A stretch of 64,000 nucleotides of DNA from Utricularia gibba. Its lineage: Eukaryota > Streptophyta > Magnoliopsida > Lamiales > Lentibulariaceae. The stretch lies in assembly GCA_002189035.1 (NCBI GenBank), contig NEEC01000002.1:1302001-1366000 (forward strand), read 5' to 3'. Positions 9,997 to 22,367 of this stretch are shown piece after piece; positions within the stretch are counted from its first letter, which is position 1, and each line of letters begins with the position of its first letter. The notes below the pieces were generated by a model. It did not search any database, was not told where the DNA came from, and saw only the letters and a list, made by a program, of their open reading frames with translations. The position numbers and the translations under genes were made by a program.

Positions 9997-12403
9997 TCAG
10001 TTTGTTTTGGACGAGGATTTCCGTCTCCCCAGGAACATGAAGAAGCGAGGGAAGAATGATTTCTTCTTCTTCTTTGCGGCTTTGGTTTCTGCAACTGGAC
10101 CCGTTTCTGAGTTGCTTGCGGATCCCGTTGGGCTTGATCTCTGATGCATGATGGAAGTTCCTGGAACTGTGATGAAGTTTCTATGCTGACTTTGCGTTGT
10201 GTTGGCCTGTCGTTGTTGTTCATGTTCAGCTCGCCATCTTCGGAGGTCTTGTTCAACGGCAAGTTTCGCTTGTTGGGCTTCCTCGGCTTTCTCGGAAGCA
10301 GCTTCAAGTTCGCATTTTCTTGCACACATTTCACGGGTCACTTCCTCTAGCTTTTGCAAGCTCCTTGTTTCGGATTCCTTCGCCTTTTCGATTTCGGAAG
10401 CTACAGCGGCTACCCTGGCGTTTGCTTCTTCTTCAGCTTCATGACTTCTTTTGCTCAGCTCGTAGTACTCTTCGAGGGAAAGTTCGACTCCAGCAGAGGA
10501 GTTTTCGTCTTTAGAAGCTTCGCTTTCAGCTAATGCATTTATAGCTGCCAAGGCAAGTTTTTCAGATGCCTTTGCCGCTTCCATTTCCTTCACAGCAGCT
10601 AAAAGTTTAGTCTTTGTATCTATTGCTTTTGCTTTTGCTTCCTCTGCTTCTTTCTTAGACTCTTGTAGCAATTGTTGTGCACCTTCAACTTGTTTTTTAG
10701 CTTCTTCTGCATCTTGCTCGGCTTCTTGTAGCTGCATCGGTAATTCGGCCATCTCATCCCTTTCTTGTTGCTCTTTTCGTTGAATTGCAGTGATTTCAGA
10801 ATGTATTTTTTGTAACTCTTTCTCAACAGATGTAACCGCAATCGATGCCATTTCTTCCCTTTTCTGAACTGTTGCGAGTTCCGTGGTTTCTTGTTCGAGT
10901 TCTAACTTGAGTGACGCTTCTGCCACCTTCAGGATTCGAGCTTCACTTCTAGATCTCTCCATTCTATCCTTCATTTCATCTAGTTTTTTGTTTGCCGCTG
11001 CAATGGCTGCCTTAAACTCGGCTCGCCTCATTTTCTCTGGTTCCTTGAGAACGTGTTCGAAGCTTGGTTCTGGTTCATTTCCTTCTAACTGTGATTCCAT
11101 ATATGCTGCCAATTCAGCCTTCAAATCCCTCATCTTCTCTGTCGCATTGTGCAGCTTTGATTTCAGTTCCTTTTTCGATTGCATTTCTCGGGTTAGCCTC
11201 CCAAGCTCCTGTTCAGCTTCCCTCAGCTCCATTTCCCAGTTGAGAGTTTCTTGTTCTTTCGCCATGACCGCCCCGATTCGATGCTCCTCGGCCTCCAAAT
11301 GCTCAGAATGAGCAGACTCCAAGGTCTGCTTCAGAGCAATGAGTTCAATTGTCAAGTCCTCCACAGACTTGTCAACTTGTTTCAATGATGAAGCCGATTC
11401 TTCAGCCATTGCAACAGCTGAATCTCTCTCAGCCACCATAACAGCGTAATCCTTCTTGAGCTGATCCAATTCAGCATTCACGTTCTCAAGCTCGGAAGCT
11501 GCAGTCGCATACCTCGCTCGGGCGACCTCAATCTGTGCCTTGGCTGCAAAGCTCGACTCATCTGCTATTCCTTGTTCCATCTCATCCACTCGTAGTGATG
11601 CAAGTTCTGAATCCTGTCTCGCCTGCTCTTCTTCAGTTTTCGCTCTTTCCAGGTTCAACTTGAGCTCTTCTATCAGCCTTTTTGTGCTGTCGAGCCTCTT
11701 CAGAACCTGCAGTTTTTCCTCCTCTGCAGCCACACATTGCTGCTTGTATGATGGCAGTTCTTGCTGTGCCTTCTCTAGCTCCTGCTCTATGAACTTCCTT
11801 CTCTGTACGCAACGCACAAATTTCAGGCGAATGACGAAGCAATGTTCTGACAACACGAACGCGGTATAAAGAAGCTGCACCAAACATTACCTCCACCGTC
11901 TGCACACGGTGAGCCTTCCAGTCCACAATCCCACCAAACTTCGAAACAGCTGCTTTTACAGATTCAAATGGCGCATCCGTGTCTATCTCAACGTTGCTCA
12001 AGTCGATATTCTCCATGCTTTTCAAGCGGCTAGTTTGTTTAGTAGCCATGGCAGGATAGTTGCCCGGAATCTTGGCAACTATATGATCGATGCTGCTACT
12101 TCTTCTATGATGACGATGACGACCAGGGGATGCCGACGGCACAGCAACCATCGGCACAAAATCATCCTCCGGTGAAGGCTTAGCAACAATTTTAACCAAC
12201 CCTTCTGTGCTTCCCGCACCCTCAGGATCCACCCCATTTGTTGCAGAAGCAGAATCAGGAGACAGAGCAACATTCCAATCAAGCGAAGATGGGAATGGAT
12301 CATTCTCGTTATCTCTCTGCTGTTTCGAACTTGGGTCATTTGCGCTCGAGCCCTCGTTCCGATCTTCGTCTTCCTTTGCGAAGCTTCCGGCGGCGGCCTC
12401 CAT
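9997..12403 (-). CDS. WEB1: WEB1-like coiled-coil protein (chloroplast photorelocation)
   Basis: WEB1 forms a complex with PMI2 that sustains chloroplast movement under blue light by regulating cp-actin filaments (family knowledge). Exons are 11891-12403 and 9997-11802, giving 772 residues. The first 135 residues are polar and disordered. The family signature follows: [20 protein letters not shown], with [15 protein letters not shown] crossing the splice junction. Residues of about 175-700 are an almost unbroken coiled coil rich in Glu, Lys and Ala, containing [20 protein letters not shown], a block shared by WEB/PMI2 proteins. The C-terminus is basic and aromatic ([20 protein letters not shown]), as in WEB1. 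Length and layout match WEB1 (about 800 residues) better than the shorter WEB-family members. Confidence 0.92.
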
Positions 12404-13676
12404 TTAGAATGTTGATCGAGGGTTGTATTGCCTACAAGGGATTGATCAACATATGGAAGTTGCAGGCCTTGGGAGAGAAGAAGAAGAGGTTTTGATTGGC
12501 AGGAGATCACTTTTCCGTTATATATTCATGGATGGTGGATAAGCAGTACACGTGTGGCGCTGCGGATTCATAGCCGTTGGATTCAGTTTTCGTAAAACAA
12601 GTTAACGTTATTATTTGCTATATTTTAATTTAATATAAAAAATAATCCACGTGTAATAACGTCTGACAATTGCATTAAATGCCTCCTCGGCATAATATTT
12701 CGCCGAATATATCGGAATAAAATAATGTGAAAATAAAGTCTATAAGGGATGGCTTGAAAAATCCAAAAACCCGGTGCCAAGTGCACGAGATCGTGCTGAT
12801 TCTTCAGTGGGTGAATTCTGCGTCAAGGCTGGCGTCTGGATCGGCGATCCGCCACCGCGTTCCTGGTCTCTGATACGCATTCTTTATTGAATTATGTAGT
12901 TTTCGCGTTGTGTGTGAACGACGGCGCGTGGGGGAGTGGGTTCGTTAAAAGGGGTGCAGTGACTTTTCGCTACGTGTGAGCTGGCGAATCGTTAATTTCT
13001 TATTTTGGTTTTGATTTGATTTTTCGTGTCGACAGAATTTTGGAGCGTAATTTATAGAGGAGGCGAAACAGCAACTGGGCCATCTCAGTTTGTGATCTCC
13101 ATTCTTGATCGGAGGTGAGTACGGGATCCCGATTCCCGATCGTCAGGCTTTTGGTTTTTTGTTGAGTTATTGCGGAATTGAGTCTGTTGGCCCCGTCACT
13201 GACGAATTTGGGTGTTTCCCCGGCACGGATCTTTTTGGGATTGTTGTTTAGGTGGTATCTATTCATTGGATCAAAGTGATCGAGGATTTCATTGCGAATA
13301 GTTGTGTGTGTTGCCGATACAGAGCACGATTTATCTCCCCAAGAAACGTAAATTTACTTGCTTCAGATTTCTCAAAATTTTCTTGGAAGTAATTCTGGGA
13401 TTCCTCAGAACTGCGTTAGTTATAAAAATACACTATCACTTTTAGGTCGCTGATCTGCATTTGATTCTGCCGAACTGTGGGCAGGAAGTGTTTTCTTTCA
13501 TGGTGATCTCTCTAGTCGTTGTTAATTTGGAAGCAGTAATTGAGTAATATGATTTGTTTTGATCTGTTCTCTGTCTTAGTGATCTTTTGATTAGCTTTTT
13601 TTTTTCGAGAGAGGTTAGGCTGTTCTAATTCAGTGTGGTTTTGGTATTGTTAGAGAAGTTCTCAGGACCTTCAATC
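12404..13676. promoter_or_regulatory. Divergent intergenic region, WEB1 and Sec14-like promoters and leaders
   Basis: The two genes face away from each other. ACGT-core motifs occur near 12548-12555 and 12648-12655. A likely 5' leader of the Sec14-like gene begins around 12900-13100 and may contain an intron starting at the GGTGAGTACG donor near 13113 and ending before 13677. Leader and intron borders are inferred. Confidence 0.45.
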
Positions 13677-15024
13677 ATGTTTTCTCGCAAGAAGTGCATT
13701 GGACAAGCCAATGGGAATGTGGAGAATCTAGAGTTGAAAAAGGTGACAATAGGCAGCTTTATATGCATTTTCTTCTTGTTTTTGTGGTTGGTTGGGTAAC
13801 TTCAAAAATGATTTATTAAACTTGTCTGCAGATTAATGAGCTTAAAGCTTCTTTGGGGCCACTTTCCGGTCGCAATCGACAGTACTGCACTGATGCATGT
13901 TTGAAAAGATACCTCGTAGCACGAAACTGGAGTGTTGACAGAGCTAAAAAGATGTTGGAGGACACACTCAGATGGAGAGCTTCTTATAAGCCAGAAGAAA
14001 TCCGCTGGGTATGTGGAACATAACTCTTTCGCCTTCATGGCTCATTCATTATATTCATCTGAAATTCAGTGTTGGATCCGATGCTGATCCACTTCGAAAT
14101 GCAAACTTGGTTTACTTTTCATGTGTAGTATTTTGCGTTTCATTGATTCTAAGGATCTCTTGCAGCATGAAGTTGCAATTGAAGGTGAGACAGGCAAGGT
14201 ATTCAGGGCAAATTTCCATGACCGCTATGGTAGAACTGTCCTTATACTCAGACCAGGACTGCAGGTTGTTTTAAGTATCCCTTTTAACTAGCTACAACTA
14301 ACGCATCATGGCTTAGGCATTATAGTTGAAATTGAATCACGGGCACTCATTTATTGTCTTGCCTTATCTTAAATTGAAATGGCTCGTTAAACTTACCTTT
14401 GTTGTTTTTGGTTACTCAGAACACAACTTCCATTGAAAACCAGATAAAACATCTGGTGTATCTCATTGAAAATGCCATACTCAACCTTCCACAAGGGCAA
14501 GAACAGATGGTATGGTTGATTGACTTCAATGGTTGGTCTTTCAGCACAAAGATTCCTCTCAAGTCTGCTAGGGACTCAGCCAATATTCTTCAGAATCACT
14601 ATCCGGAGAGACTTGCCATTGCATTTCTCTACAACCCCCCTCGCATGTTCGAAGCATTTTGGAAGGTTTGTTACAAAAAGATCTTTATATAGCAGCCAGG
14701 TAACTCCCTCCCTCTCTCTCGACACTGCTTTTCTTACACCGTCCTTGTATCCTATCCCAGGTGGTTAAGTATTTTCTGGACCAGAAAACCTTCGACAAAG
14801 TGAAGTTTGTATACTCAAATAACAAGGAGAGCATCGAGCTCATGAGTACCTTCTTCGATGTTGATAATCTTCCCACAGAGTTCGGAGGCAAAGCAACTCT
14901 GCAATATGATCATGAGGAGTTCTCCAGGCAAATGACGGAGGATGACTTGAAATCTGCAAACGTATGGGGCTCTGAAGTAGCTACTGAGCTTGATCTTAAT
15001 CCTGTTGCTCAGCCAGTGAACTAA
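13677..15024 (+). CDS. Sec14-like CRAL-TRIO domain protein
   Basis: The gene encodes a Sec14-type phosphatidylinositol/lipid transfer protein without a GOLD or nodulin tail. Exons are 13677-13742, 13832-14008, 14166-14264, 14420-14665 and 14761-15024, all phase-compatible, giving 283 residues. The CRAL-TRIO N-terminal helices cover about 20-80 (CTDACLKRYLVARNWSVDRA, then DTLRWRASYKPEEI). The lipid-binding domain covers about 90-240, with GRTVLILRPG, LIDFNGWSF, NHYPERLAIAFLYNPPRMFE, FWKVVKYFLDQKTFDKVKFV and LPTEFGGKA. The compact size fits the soluble plant SEC14-like family. Substrate cannot be deduced. Confidence 0.93.
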
Positions 15025-15453
15025 TTTTAGAACTACAGGCAACCTTTTATAATAAAACGGGATTAACCGATCAATTACTTTCTAGCCTCTATGGCTTGTT
15101 AACTGTGCACTGGATATAGTATGAATCATGGTTTACTACATTACTCTCTCATTCCATAACCGAACATATGGTTTAGGTGCGCTTCAATGGAAAGCAGATT
15201 TGGTTGTATTTACAACACCTGGGAGACTCAGCAGTAAGAAAAATAACATTATCACGATTCTTGTATCGTGCATCCATCATATACATTGCCGCACACAGTT
15301 AGATATGTGAGTAAAATACTAATGATCCGGCTATCGAAATATGGAAACAAACAGCAAGCTGAAACATAAACAATTTCTAAGCATCAGGGTAGCTAACTGT
15401 TTGCTTTGATTGATGCTCCGCTCCAGCCAGTTGATCCCTCAGCTCAACTGAAA
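15025..15453. other. Convergent 3' region of Sec14-like and UBC16 genes
   Basis: A candidate polyadenylation signal (AATAAAA) occurs at about 15050. The rest is probably the two 3' UTRs. No other gene is seen. Confidence 0.5.
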
Positions 15454-16735
15454 TCATACCTTATCATCATGGAACCACCATCTTGTCTCCTTTGGAGATC
15501 GGCCATTCTTGCAGTTCTTTACATAACGATCGTTGTCAGTGGGACGTTGCTACAGGTCAAGAGGGGTGAGATGAGTGCCACCATATGACGCAAGTCTAGT
15601 TTATCTGGAAAATGGAGCTAGATACCTTTTCTGTAGAGCTTGATAGCATGGAGAGAATGCTGATGCAGATCGAACTCACTGTCATGGCTGGTGACCACGA
15701 GTCGTATAGGATATCTGCAAGAATGGATACATATATGTACAACTTTCAATTTCCATACAACTCACCAGTTGAAAAATCATATCTTTTTTGAGCTTGTAAC
15801 GAGTGAACGTTGATGATATCAAAAACTTCGAAATGATAATTTCAGAACTGTCTTTCAGTTGATGGTTAGAAAAGAAGTCTTAACACGTCCAATCCAGCCA
15901 ATAAAGAATGAATGCTCATGCAACAGCAGACCTACCCAGAATAGTCCTCAAAGGCAATAGAGAGGTTCATAAATAACTACAAAAGTTCAGCAGGACTGCA
16001 CGAAAGATCCCCTTCATGGGATCTCAAAAGTAATTTCTTTCTGATATCCCAAACAAGAAAAACGACCAAGCATAAATGACAAAAAAGATCATGGCTTTGA
16101 GAAAACTCACCTAAACATATATGGCCATTACTATAAATGTGAGGATGCATGGGAGCAGGGGGAACAAATATGACCTGTTGAACAAGACATCACAGAACCT
16201 TTCAGTTCATCACTAATACAACCAGAAAATTCGCTACTTTCAACTTCTTCCCAAAATTTGCGAAAGGAAAACACAAAACTGAACCTGTGGGGCCTCCATC
16301 GGGTAATGTTCTGGAAAATCTACTTGAAGCTGATAAGTTTCGCCCGCATAAAGCGTACCCGGGGCCCCGCTCACTTCAATCACCCATCTAATCATATGGA
16401 TGGTGAATCAATTAGATGCCGGATTCAGAAAAAAAGAACAATGAACACATAATCAAGACCCGCACCTCTGAAGATTATCAGTAACCTTGTGCTTGAAACC
16501 CGCTGGCGGATTCACCTGCCATTCCACAAGCTCTTTCTGCAACCGATTGCATGCGATCTTGCTCAGCGCCTTCGCAGCCCCAAAATCGAAACCCACAACA
16601 AAAAACCACAAACAGGCAGCAATCAATAAATGAAATCGCACAATCACTGATCCATAGACGCCGACGCAAACTACCAGAGGAATATTCAACAGATAAAAGG
16701 GAAACCTTGCGTGAAGAAGCCGAGTGGGAGGTCAT
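15454..16735 (-). CDS. UBC16: Ubiquitin-conjugating enzyme E2, UBC16-18 / UBE2W type
   Basis: The product is an E2 enzyme carrying activated ubiquitin on a cysteine. Six exons (16706-16735, 16466-16569, 16285-16387, 16111-16174, 15626-15714, 15454-15549) give 161 residues, exactly the length of Arabidopsis UBC16/18. The UBC fold runs from ALSKIACNRLQKEL through WVIEVSGAPGTLYAGETYQL and FPEHYPMEAPQ. The active site is HPHIYSNGHICLDI with catalytic Cys99. The usual HPN triad reads HPH (residues 89-91), as in human UBE2W, an E2 that can tag protein N-termini. The C-terminus RSPKETRWWFHDDKV is the conserved tail of this subgroup. N-terminal ubiquitination by the plant protein is inferred from orthology. 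Confidence 0.95.
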
Positions 16736-17154
16736 GGCGAATGCAGAAAATTCGAGAAGCTTTCCAAGAAGAAAGTCGAGATGCAACGATGTGAAGGGTG
16801 TAATAAACAAATGGCTTTGTCTTGCGGAACATAATTCAGATATTTTCAATAAACACAATTTGTAATAAAAAAAAAGTATTTCTTTAATTTATTTCCTAAT
16901 AAAAAATAGTTAAATATTATTTAATGATGGATACTTTTTGGGATTGCCAATTAAAATAAATTATTATCTGTATTTTAAACGCGCGGAAAATGATCAAATT
17001 GATGTACTTTGAAATAAAAATAATGAATTAATATCCTTTTATTGTATTTGTATTTTTATACGAAAAAATGCATTTTAAAAAATGAAATGCAAAGTTGAAA
17101 GGAAAAGGAAAGCACACCGGTTTTGTTGTCGTCCGCCACACACAAGAACTTCAA
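16736..17154. other. Intergenic, upstream of UBC16 and of the LON pseudogene
   Basis: The segment is AT-rich from 16860 to 17090. It would hold the UBC16 promoter and the relic promoter of the LON-domain pseudogene. Nothing else is seen. Confidence 0.45.
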
Positions 17155-17404
17155 TGGCTTCCGCCGCCACCTCCTCCACGGAAACCCCTCCTCTACTGCA
17201 ACGGCGCTGCCCGAACTCTGCATTCTTCTCCATGTTCCTCGTCCACTTCCTCCTCACTCTCACACTTAAGCCCATCTCCTCCCCTTTTCCGTAACTCCAT
17301 TTCTCCGACCGCCGACGGCGCACAGCCTCCCTCCGCTGCCACTCACACCACACTAGCATCTCCTCCCATGATCTGGTTGAGCTCCCTCTTCTCCCTCTCC
17401 CGGC
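17155..17404 (+). pseudogene. LON N-terminal-domain protein pseudogene, 5' fragment
   Basis: An apparent start at 17155 leads into a Ser/Thr/Pro-rich, transit-peptide-like stretch. The frame then breaks, and another frame continues to the conserved ELPLLPLP motif that normally precedes the LON substrate-binding domain. The retrotransposon's left LTR begins at 17405, immediately after this motif. The frame shift inside the fragment shows decay besides the insertion. The intact family is a plant plastid-type protein with only the N-terminal domain of Lon protease and no ATPase. Confidence 0.75.
17400..17404 (+). repeat. Target site duplication, left copy (CCGGC)
   Basis: Five bases immediately before the left LTR match the five bases directly after the right LTR. 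Five bp is the usual duplication length for Ty1/copia integrases. Confidence 0.92.
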
Positions 17405-17655
17405 TGTTGAACGTCGCCTTGAGGTGTTGTCAAGTAAGCAAGAACCGCAGGTGTCTACGGTGAAGGATGATGCTGGTTCTGTGGTGAAAAAATGAAGCCA
17501 TGGGCATTATCAATTGGGCCGTTTTGTTCTCGTGAACCCTTAGATATAAATAGAACTTATCTCATGTAATTTTTTCCATCTTTTTCTTTTTTGCGGCAAT
17601 GAATAGTGTTTCCCTATCCTGTGCTCTCTGTTCTGTAAACGTATGAACCTCTTCA
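17405..17655 (+). repeat. 5' LTR of the copia element
   Basis: The repeat starts TGTTGAACG and ends CCTCTTCA. It contains a TATA-like GATATAAATAG near 17542-17552, the presumed promoter. It aligns end to end with 22115-22367. Confidence 0.96.
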
Positions 17656-17669
17656 TGGTATCAGAGCTT
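17656..17669 (+). other. Primer-binding site of the copia element
   Basis: The bases TGGTATCAGAGCTT follow the left LTR directly and carry the classic complement of the plant initiator methionine tRNA 3' end. Confidence 0.9.
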
Positions 17670-17721
17670 CAGTCTTCCATTCCTGTGCTCAAACTTCAAT
17701 CTTAATGCTGTCATAGCTATT

Positions 17722-18777
17722 ATGAATCCCATTGGTGCACCCACGTTGCCAATATTTACTAGTAGCAACTACCCTCAATGGGTTTTCAAGATAACACCTT
17801 ACCTGAAACTAAAACATCTTTGGTCAGTGGTTATCAAAGAACCCATTGCACCCATCTTACCCAAAGAGCCTACAGATGCCGAGCTCAAGTTGTTCGAGCA
17901 GTTTGAGGACTCAAAAGTATGCTGCTGTTACCATTCTTCATGCTGCCCTATCTGAAGATGTTTTTGACAAAATAGCTACTTGTAGTACTCCCAAACAGAT
18001 ATGGGACAAGCTGCAAGAGATATATGGAGGTGGAGACAAAATGAAAAAATACAACAGACGAAGCTTAATGGAAGAGTTCTAGCGCAACGAGATGGGAGAT
18101 CATGAGACTCTCAAGTAGTACGCCGACAGAACATCCAAGCTCGTCAATGAGATTCGCGCGCTAGGAGAAGATCTTCCAGATTCCAAGGTCATTGAGAAGG
18201 CCATGATGAGTCTGCCAGAGCATTTTGAAGCTAAGTTATGTGCTATAGAACTTGAAGAAAAAATCAGAAAGATTACAGGGCATGAAGAAGATATGACTTT
18301 CTCTGAATTTATCGGCGAATTGCAGTCCTCTGAGAAGCGCATGCAGCTTCGTGAAAAAAGAAGTTCCAATATCCAAGCTGAATCTGTGTTGTTTACAAAA
18401 GGAAATATGGCATCCGAGAATACAGGAAAAGGATCCGCAAGTAACTCATCAACACTCACAGCAAGAAAATGCAGTTATTGCTGGAAAAAAAATGCCCCTT
18501 GTGTATGCATTGCAAGAAACCATTTCATAAGTCAGAGCTATGCTGGTATCACCCTGAGGCTAAATGCAGTCATTGCAAGGCCAAAGGACACGTCGAGAAA
18601 GTCTGTCCCACAAAGACAGCAACTAAGAGTGAAACAGCAAAGTCAGATAAGAACACAGGACAGGATCAATCCGCAGCACTCACCTATTTTGAAGGTTCAA
18701 GAGAAATATCTCTCCTAGATGTTGGTGATGTTGAATTCGTCCTCATGTCCAGAATAGATCCATCAAAAAAGGGATGA
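17722..18777 (+). pseudogene. copia gag region, broken
   Basis: The gag-like part begins at 17722 with MNPIGAPTLPIFTSSNYPQW, typical of copia capsid proteins (substrate-type xxNYxxW motif). The frame changes near 17915. In-frame stops follow at 18080-18082 and 18116-18118, then another frame change occurs near 18470. A CCHC zinc knuckle of the form CSHCKAKGHVEKVC lies near 18571-18612, so the nucleocapsid part is still recognisable. A stop at 18775-18777 separates gag from the protease. The breaks are spread over the region, as expected for neutral decay. Confidence 0.88.
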
Positions 18778-18780
18778 TAC

Positions 18781-21700
18781 GTGGATAGTGGAGCCACTTG
18801 TCATGTGTGCGCAAATTTAAAATACTTCATTTCCATAACTAAAGTTGTTGATAGTAATGTATGGGGATCAACCGGACACGCTATCAAGATTCTAGGTAAA
18901 GGGACTATTAGACTACCTGCTCAAACCGGGTTCTTCATTATCGAAAATGTGTGTTATGCACCTGAAATTGTGCAAAATCTCCTCAGCATAGGCCAACTCC
19001 AACGTCAAGGATTCAATCTACAACTGAAAAAAGAAGGAGTTTTGATTACAAGTCCGAACAAACTTCAATCTATGGTGGCCATGTGCTTACACAACAACTT
19101 GTACAAACTGAGCTTCCCGGACCCTCTAATTCTAGCTTCTTCAGTCTCAGAAGACTCACGGTTATGGCATAAACGTCTGGGACACTGCAGCATAAACAAC
19201 ATGAAGATCATGCAACAAAATGGAATTATCAGTGAATTAAAGGATATCAAATTTGCTGATTTTTGCTGCGATACGTGTCAAAAAGGCAAGCAGTACGCAA
19301 GTCATACCGGATTAGCAACACAGTCAGCACTACTAAACTTGAGTTGATACATACCGATTTATGTGGTCCATTCAAGGAAGCTTCATTGAACGGCAGTAAG
19401 TACCTATTGACTTTTATTGATGATTTTTCGAAATACTGTTGGATTTTTTTCTGCAATCAAAGTCTGAAACCATCACCAAGTTTAAACTCTTTAAAGCCAT
19501 GGCAGAAAAACAGAGTGAGAAGAAAATCAAGGTGCTTCGATCTGATAATGGAGGTGAGTATACCTCCAAAGCCTTCACGGATCTATGCTGCAATGAAGGT
19601 ATTCTACATCAATTTACTGCGCCGTATACTCCTGAACAAAACGGCGTGAGTGAACGCAAAAACCGCACCATTCTGGAAATGACTCATTGCCTTCTATTCG
19701 AAAAAAAATTACCTCTCTGTTTCTGGGCAGAAGCCGCATGCACAGTTGTGTACTTGTTGAATATGTTGCCATCTCGAGTTATTAATGGTAGGTCTTCTTA
19801 TGAACTTTGGACAGGAAAACCTGCAACCATTGGGCATCTAAAAGTATTCGGATCATTGTGTTATGTGCATGTGCCCAAGGAGAAGCGGACTAAGTTGCAA
19901 GAAAAGGTTCAAATTGGTATTTTTGTTGGTTACAGCTTAGCCACAAAGGGCTACCGTGTTTATGTACCTGATACACAGACGTTACTCATCAGCAACGATG
20001 TGACATTTGATGAATCTGCAGCATATACTATGCTGAACGCACACATTGCCCTGCCAGGTCATGATCCTTCTCGTGGCCAGCCATCTTCCGCACCTGAGTC
20101 AACTCCTGAACGGTCTACACATCGTGTCCAACTTCCTGCCATTATTAACAGCCAGATATTATCAGAGAATATGCTAGAAGGTCAAGCACCTGAATTCGAC
20201 AACATCACTATCACTAGAGAACATCAAGATGACTCTACTCCTACTTCTCAAGATGAGATACAGAGTGTTAATGATGAAGGATTCTCTTCAGCCAATCATA
20301 TAGGGGTTACAAGGTCACCTGTTCCTGTTGCTGAACATGAGGAATATCATGGTACCCAAGACTCTGATAATACTTCCTCTGACACGGATGATTATGATCG
20401 CCCTACTGAAGTTAAACGTAAGTGGCCTCTGTTTGATGTGTTGAATTCTTCATCAGCCGTTAGACCTAGAACAGTGTATAGCTCATCAGATGAATCATCA
20501 GCTTACAGTGTGGATGTCTTATCCTGCTACGCTGTATCTGATCCTTCCAGTTATGTTGAGGCATGCAAAGACAGAAGCTGGGTGACTGCTATGGATGCTG
20601 AGATGGAATCCATTAAAGAAAATGATACATGGGACTTAGTTGATCAACCGAAGAATATGCCTGGTAAACTGATCGGTACAAAATGGATCTACAAGACTAA
20701 ATTCAATGCGGATGGTTCAGAAAATAAAAAGAAAGCAAGATTGGTAGCCCAAGGTTTTTCACAAATAGCTGGCGTAAATTACCATGAAATCTTTGCTCCA
20801 GTTACCCGATTGGAGACTATTAAACTCCTTCTCGCTATCGCTGCAAGTCAAAACTGGGAGGTTCATCACATGGATGTAAAGACCGCATTCTTGAATGGAA
20901 TCATTACAGAAGATATATATTGTCAACAACCTGAAGGCTATATTAAACCTGGACAAGAACATAAAGTCTTGAAGTTAAAAAAGGCATTATATGGTCTGAA
21001 ACAAGCCCCAAGGGCCTGGAATGAGCGCATAAATATTTTTTTCGAGTCACATGGATTGATTCCAGTATCTGGAGAGCAAACTCTATATCACAAAATTGAT
21101 GGAGATGACAAACTATTAGTGAGTATTTATGTTGATGACCTGCTGATCACCTCCAACAATACCAAATTGATTTGTGAATTTAAAGAAAAACTCAAGACTG
21201 AGTTCAAAATGACAGATTTGGGACATATGCATTATTATCTTGGTATAGAGGTTCATCAGACCAAGAACACCGGTTTTTTTCTAAGTCAAAAAAAATATGC
21301 ACTTGAGCTAGTGATGAAATTTGGCATGAGTGATGCTAACAGCTGCAGAACACCGATGGAAGCAAAGAAAACAGTAACAATGGATGAGAGTGAGCCGTTA
21401 GCTGATCCTAGTCTGTATCGAAGCCTAATTGGGAGCCTGAATTTTCTATCTCAAACTAGACTAGACATATGCTATTGTGTTAATGTCCTGTCTAGACATA
21501 TGAAAAATCCGAGAACAAATCATCTAAATTATGCTCGAAGAGTTCTGAGGTACATCAAAAGAACAGCAGATTTTGGCATCTTCTACCCATATTATGAAGG
21601 AACCTATCCACGACTCAGAGCATATACTGACAGTGACTTTGCAGGAAGTCAAGATGCAAGGAGCACATCGGGTTATATTATTTACCTCAATGAAAGTCCA

Positions 21701-22148
21701 TTTTCTTGGTGTACAAAAAAACAGTCTGTTGTTGCGTAATCCACTGCTGAGGCTGAGTACATTTCAGCATCTTTGGCCTCGAATCAGTGTTTATGGCTCC
21801 GTCAACTTCTGGAAGATATTGGATTTCCACAAACAGAAGCGACGCCCTTACATATTGATAACCAATCTGCTATTCAGATAGCCAACAAATCATGTCAATT
21901 CAGCAAGGCTAAGCATGCAAGTGAAGTTTCATACCATCAGACATGCTGTAAAAGCAAAATTTGTTACTCTGGTATATACCCAATCCAAGGAACAACTTGC
22001 AGATATTCTTACCAAACCACTTGGAAGGATTGAGTTTGAAAGACTAAGAAAGCAAATTGGAGTAAAAGAGGAAGCAGACTTCTGTAGCCTCACCTCCTCA
22101 GTCGACAGGGAGGCTGTTAAACGTCGCCTTAGAGGTGTTGTCAAGTAA
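18781..22148 (+). pseudogene. copia pol region (protease, integrase, RT, RNase H), broken
   Basis: The protease motif VDSGATCH opens the region at 18781. Integrase follows with its zinc-binding HKRLGH...CDTCQKGK and catalytic-core motifs HTDLCGPF and SDNGGEY, then SERKNRT. The frame changes near 19340 and 19440. A long open stretch (19439-21739) carries the reverse transcriptase with the YVDDLL catalytic motif near 21130. RNase H begins AYTDSDFAGS at about 21624, is interrupted by a TAA stop at 21737-21739 and changes frame near 21910. The last frame runs past 22115 into the right LTR. A long Ser/Thr/Glu-rich linker joins integrase and RT. Confidence 0.9.
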
Positions 22149-22367
22149 GTAAGAACCGCAGCTGTCTACGTTGAAGGATGATGCTGGTTCTGTGGTGAAA
22201 AAATGAAGCCATGGGCCCTTATCAATTGGGCCGTTTTGTTCTCGTGAACCCTTGGATATAAATAGAATTTATCTCATGTAATTTTTTCCATCTTTTTCTT
22301 TTTTGCGGCAATGAATAGTGTTTTCCTATACTGTGGTCTCTGTTCTGTAAACGTATGAACCTCTTCA
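22115..22367 (+). repeat. 3' LTR of the copia element
   Basis: The repeat starts TGTTAAACG and ends CCTCTTCA, and matches the left LTR with about 4-5% divergence. It is followed at once by CCGGC. Confidence 0.96.

Larger units (their letters stand above)
17405..22367 (+). mobile_element. Ty1/copia LTR retrotransposon, full length but inactive
   Basis: The element is 4,963 bp long with TG...CA LTRs of 251 and 253 bp, a CCGGC target duplication, a primer-binding site matching initiator-Met tRNA directly after the left LTR, and a polypurine-type GACAGGGAGGC before the right LTR. Domain order is gag, protease, integrase, reverse transcriptase, RNase H, which defines Ty1/copia. The coding region is interrupted by at least five frame changes and four stop codons, so this copy cannot supply its own proteins. 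The LTRs differ at about 11 positions plus two one-base indels (about 4-5%), suggesting an insertion one to a few million years old under usual plant rates. It lies inside the LON pseudogene, in the same orientation. Confidence 0.97.

Noticed and set aside
10883..11311. 142-residue plus-strand Ser-rich frame inside WEB1
   Set aside because: The Ser/Phe-rich composition is what the complement of Glu/Lys-rich coiled-coil codons gives.
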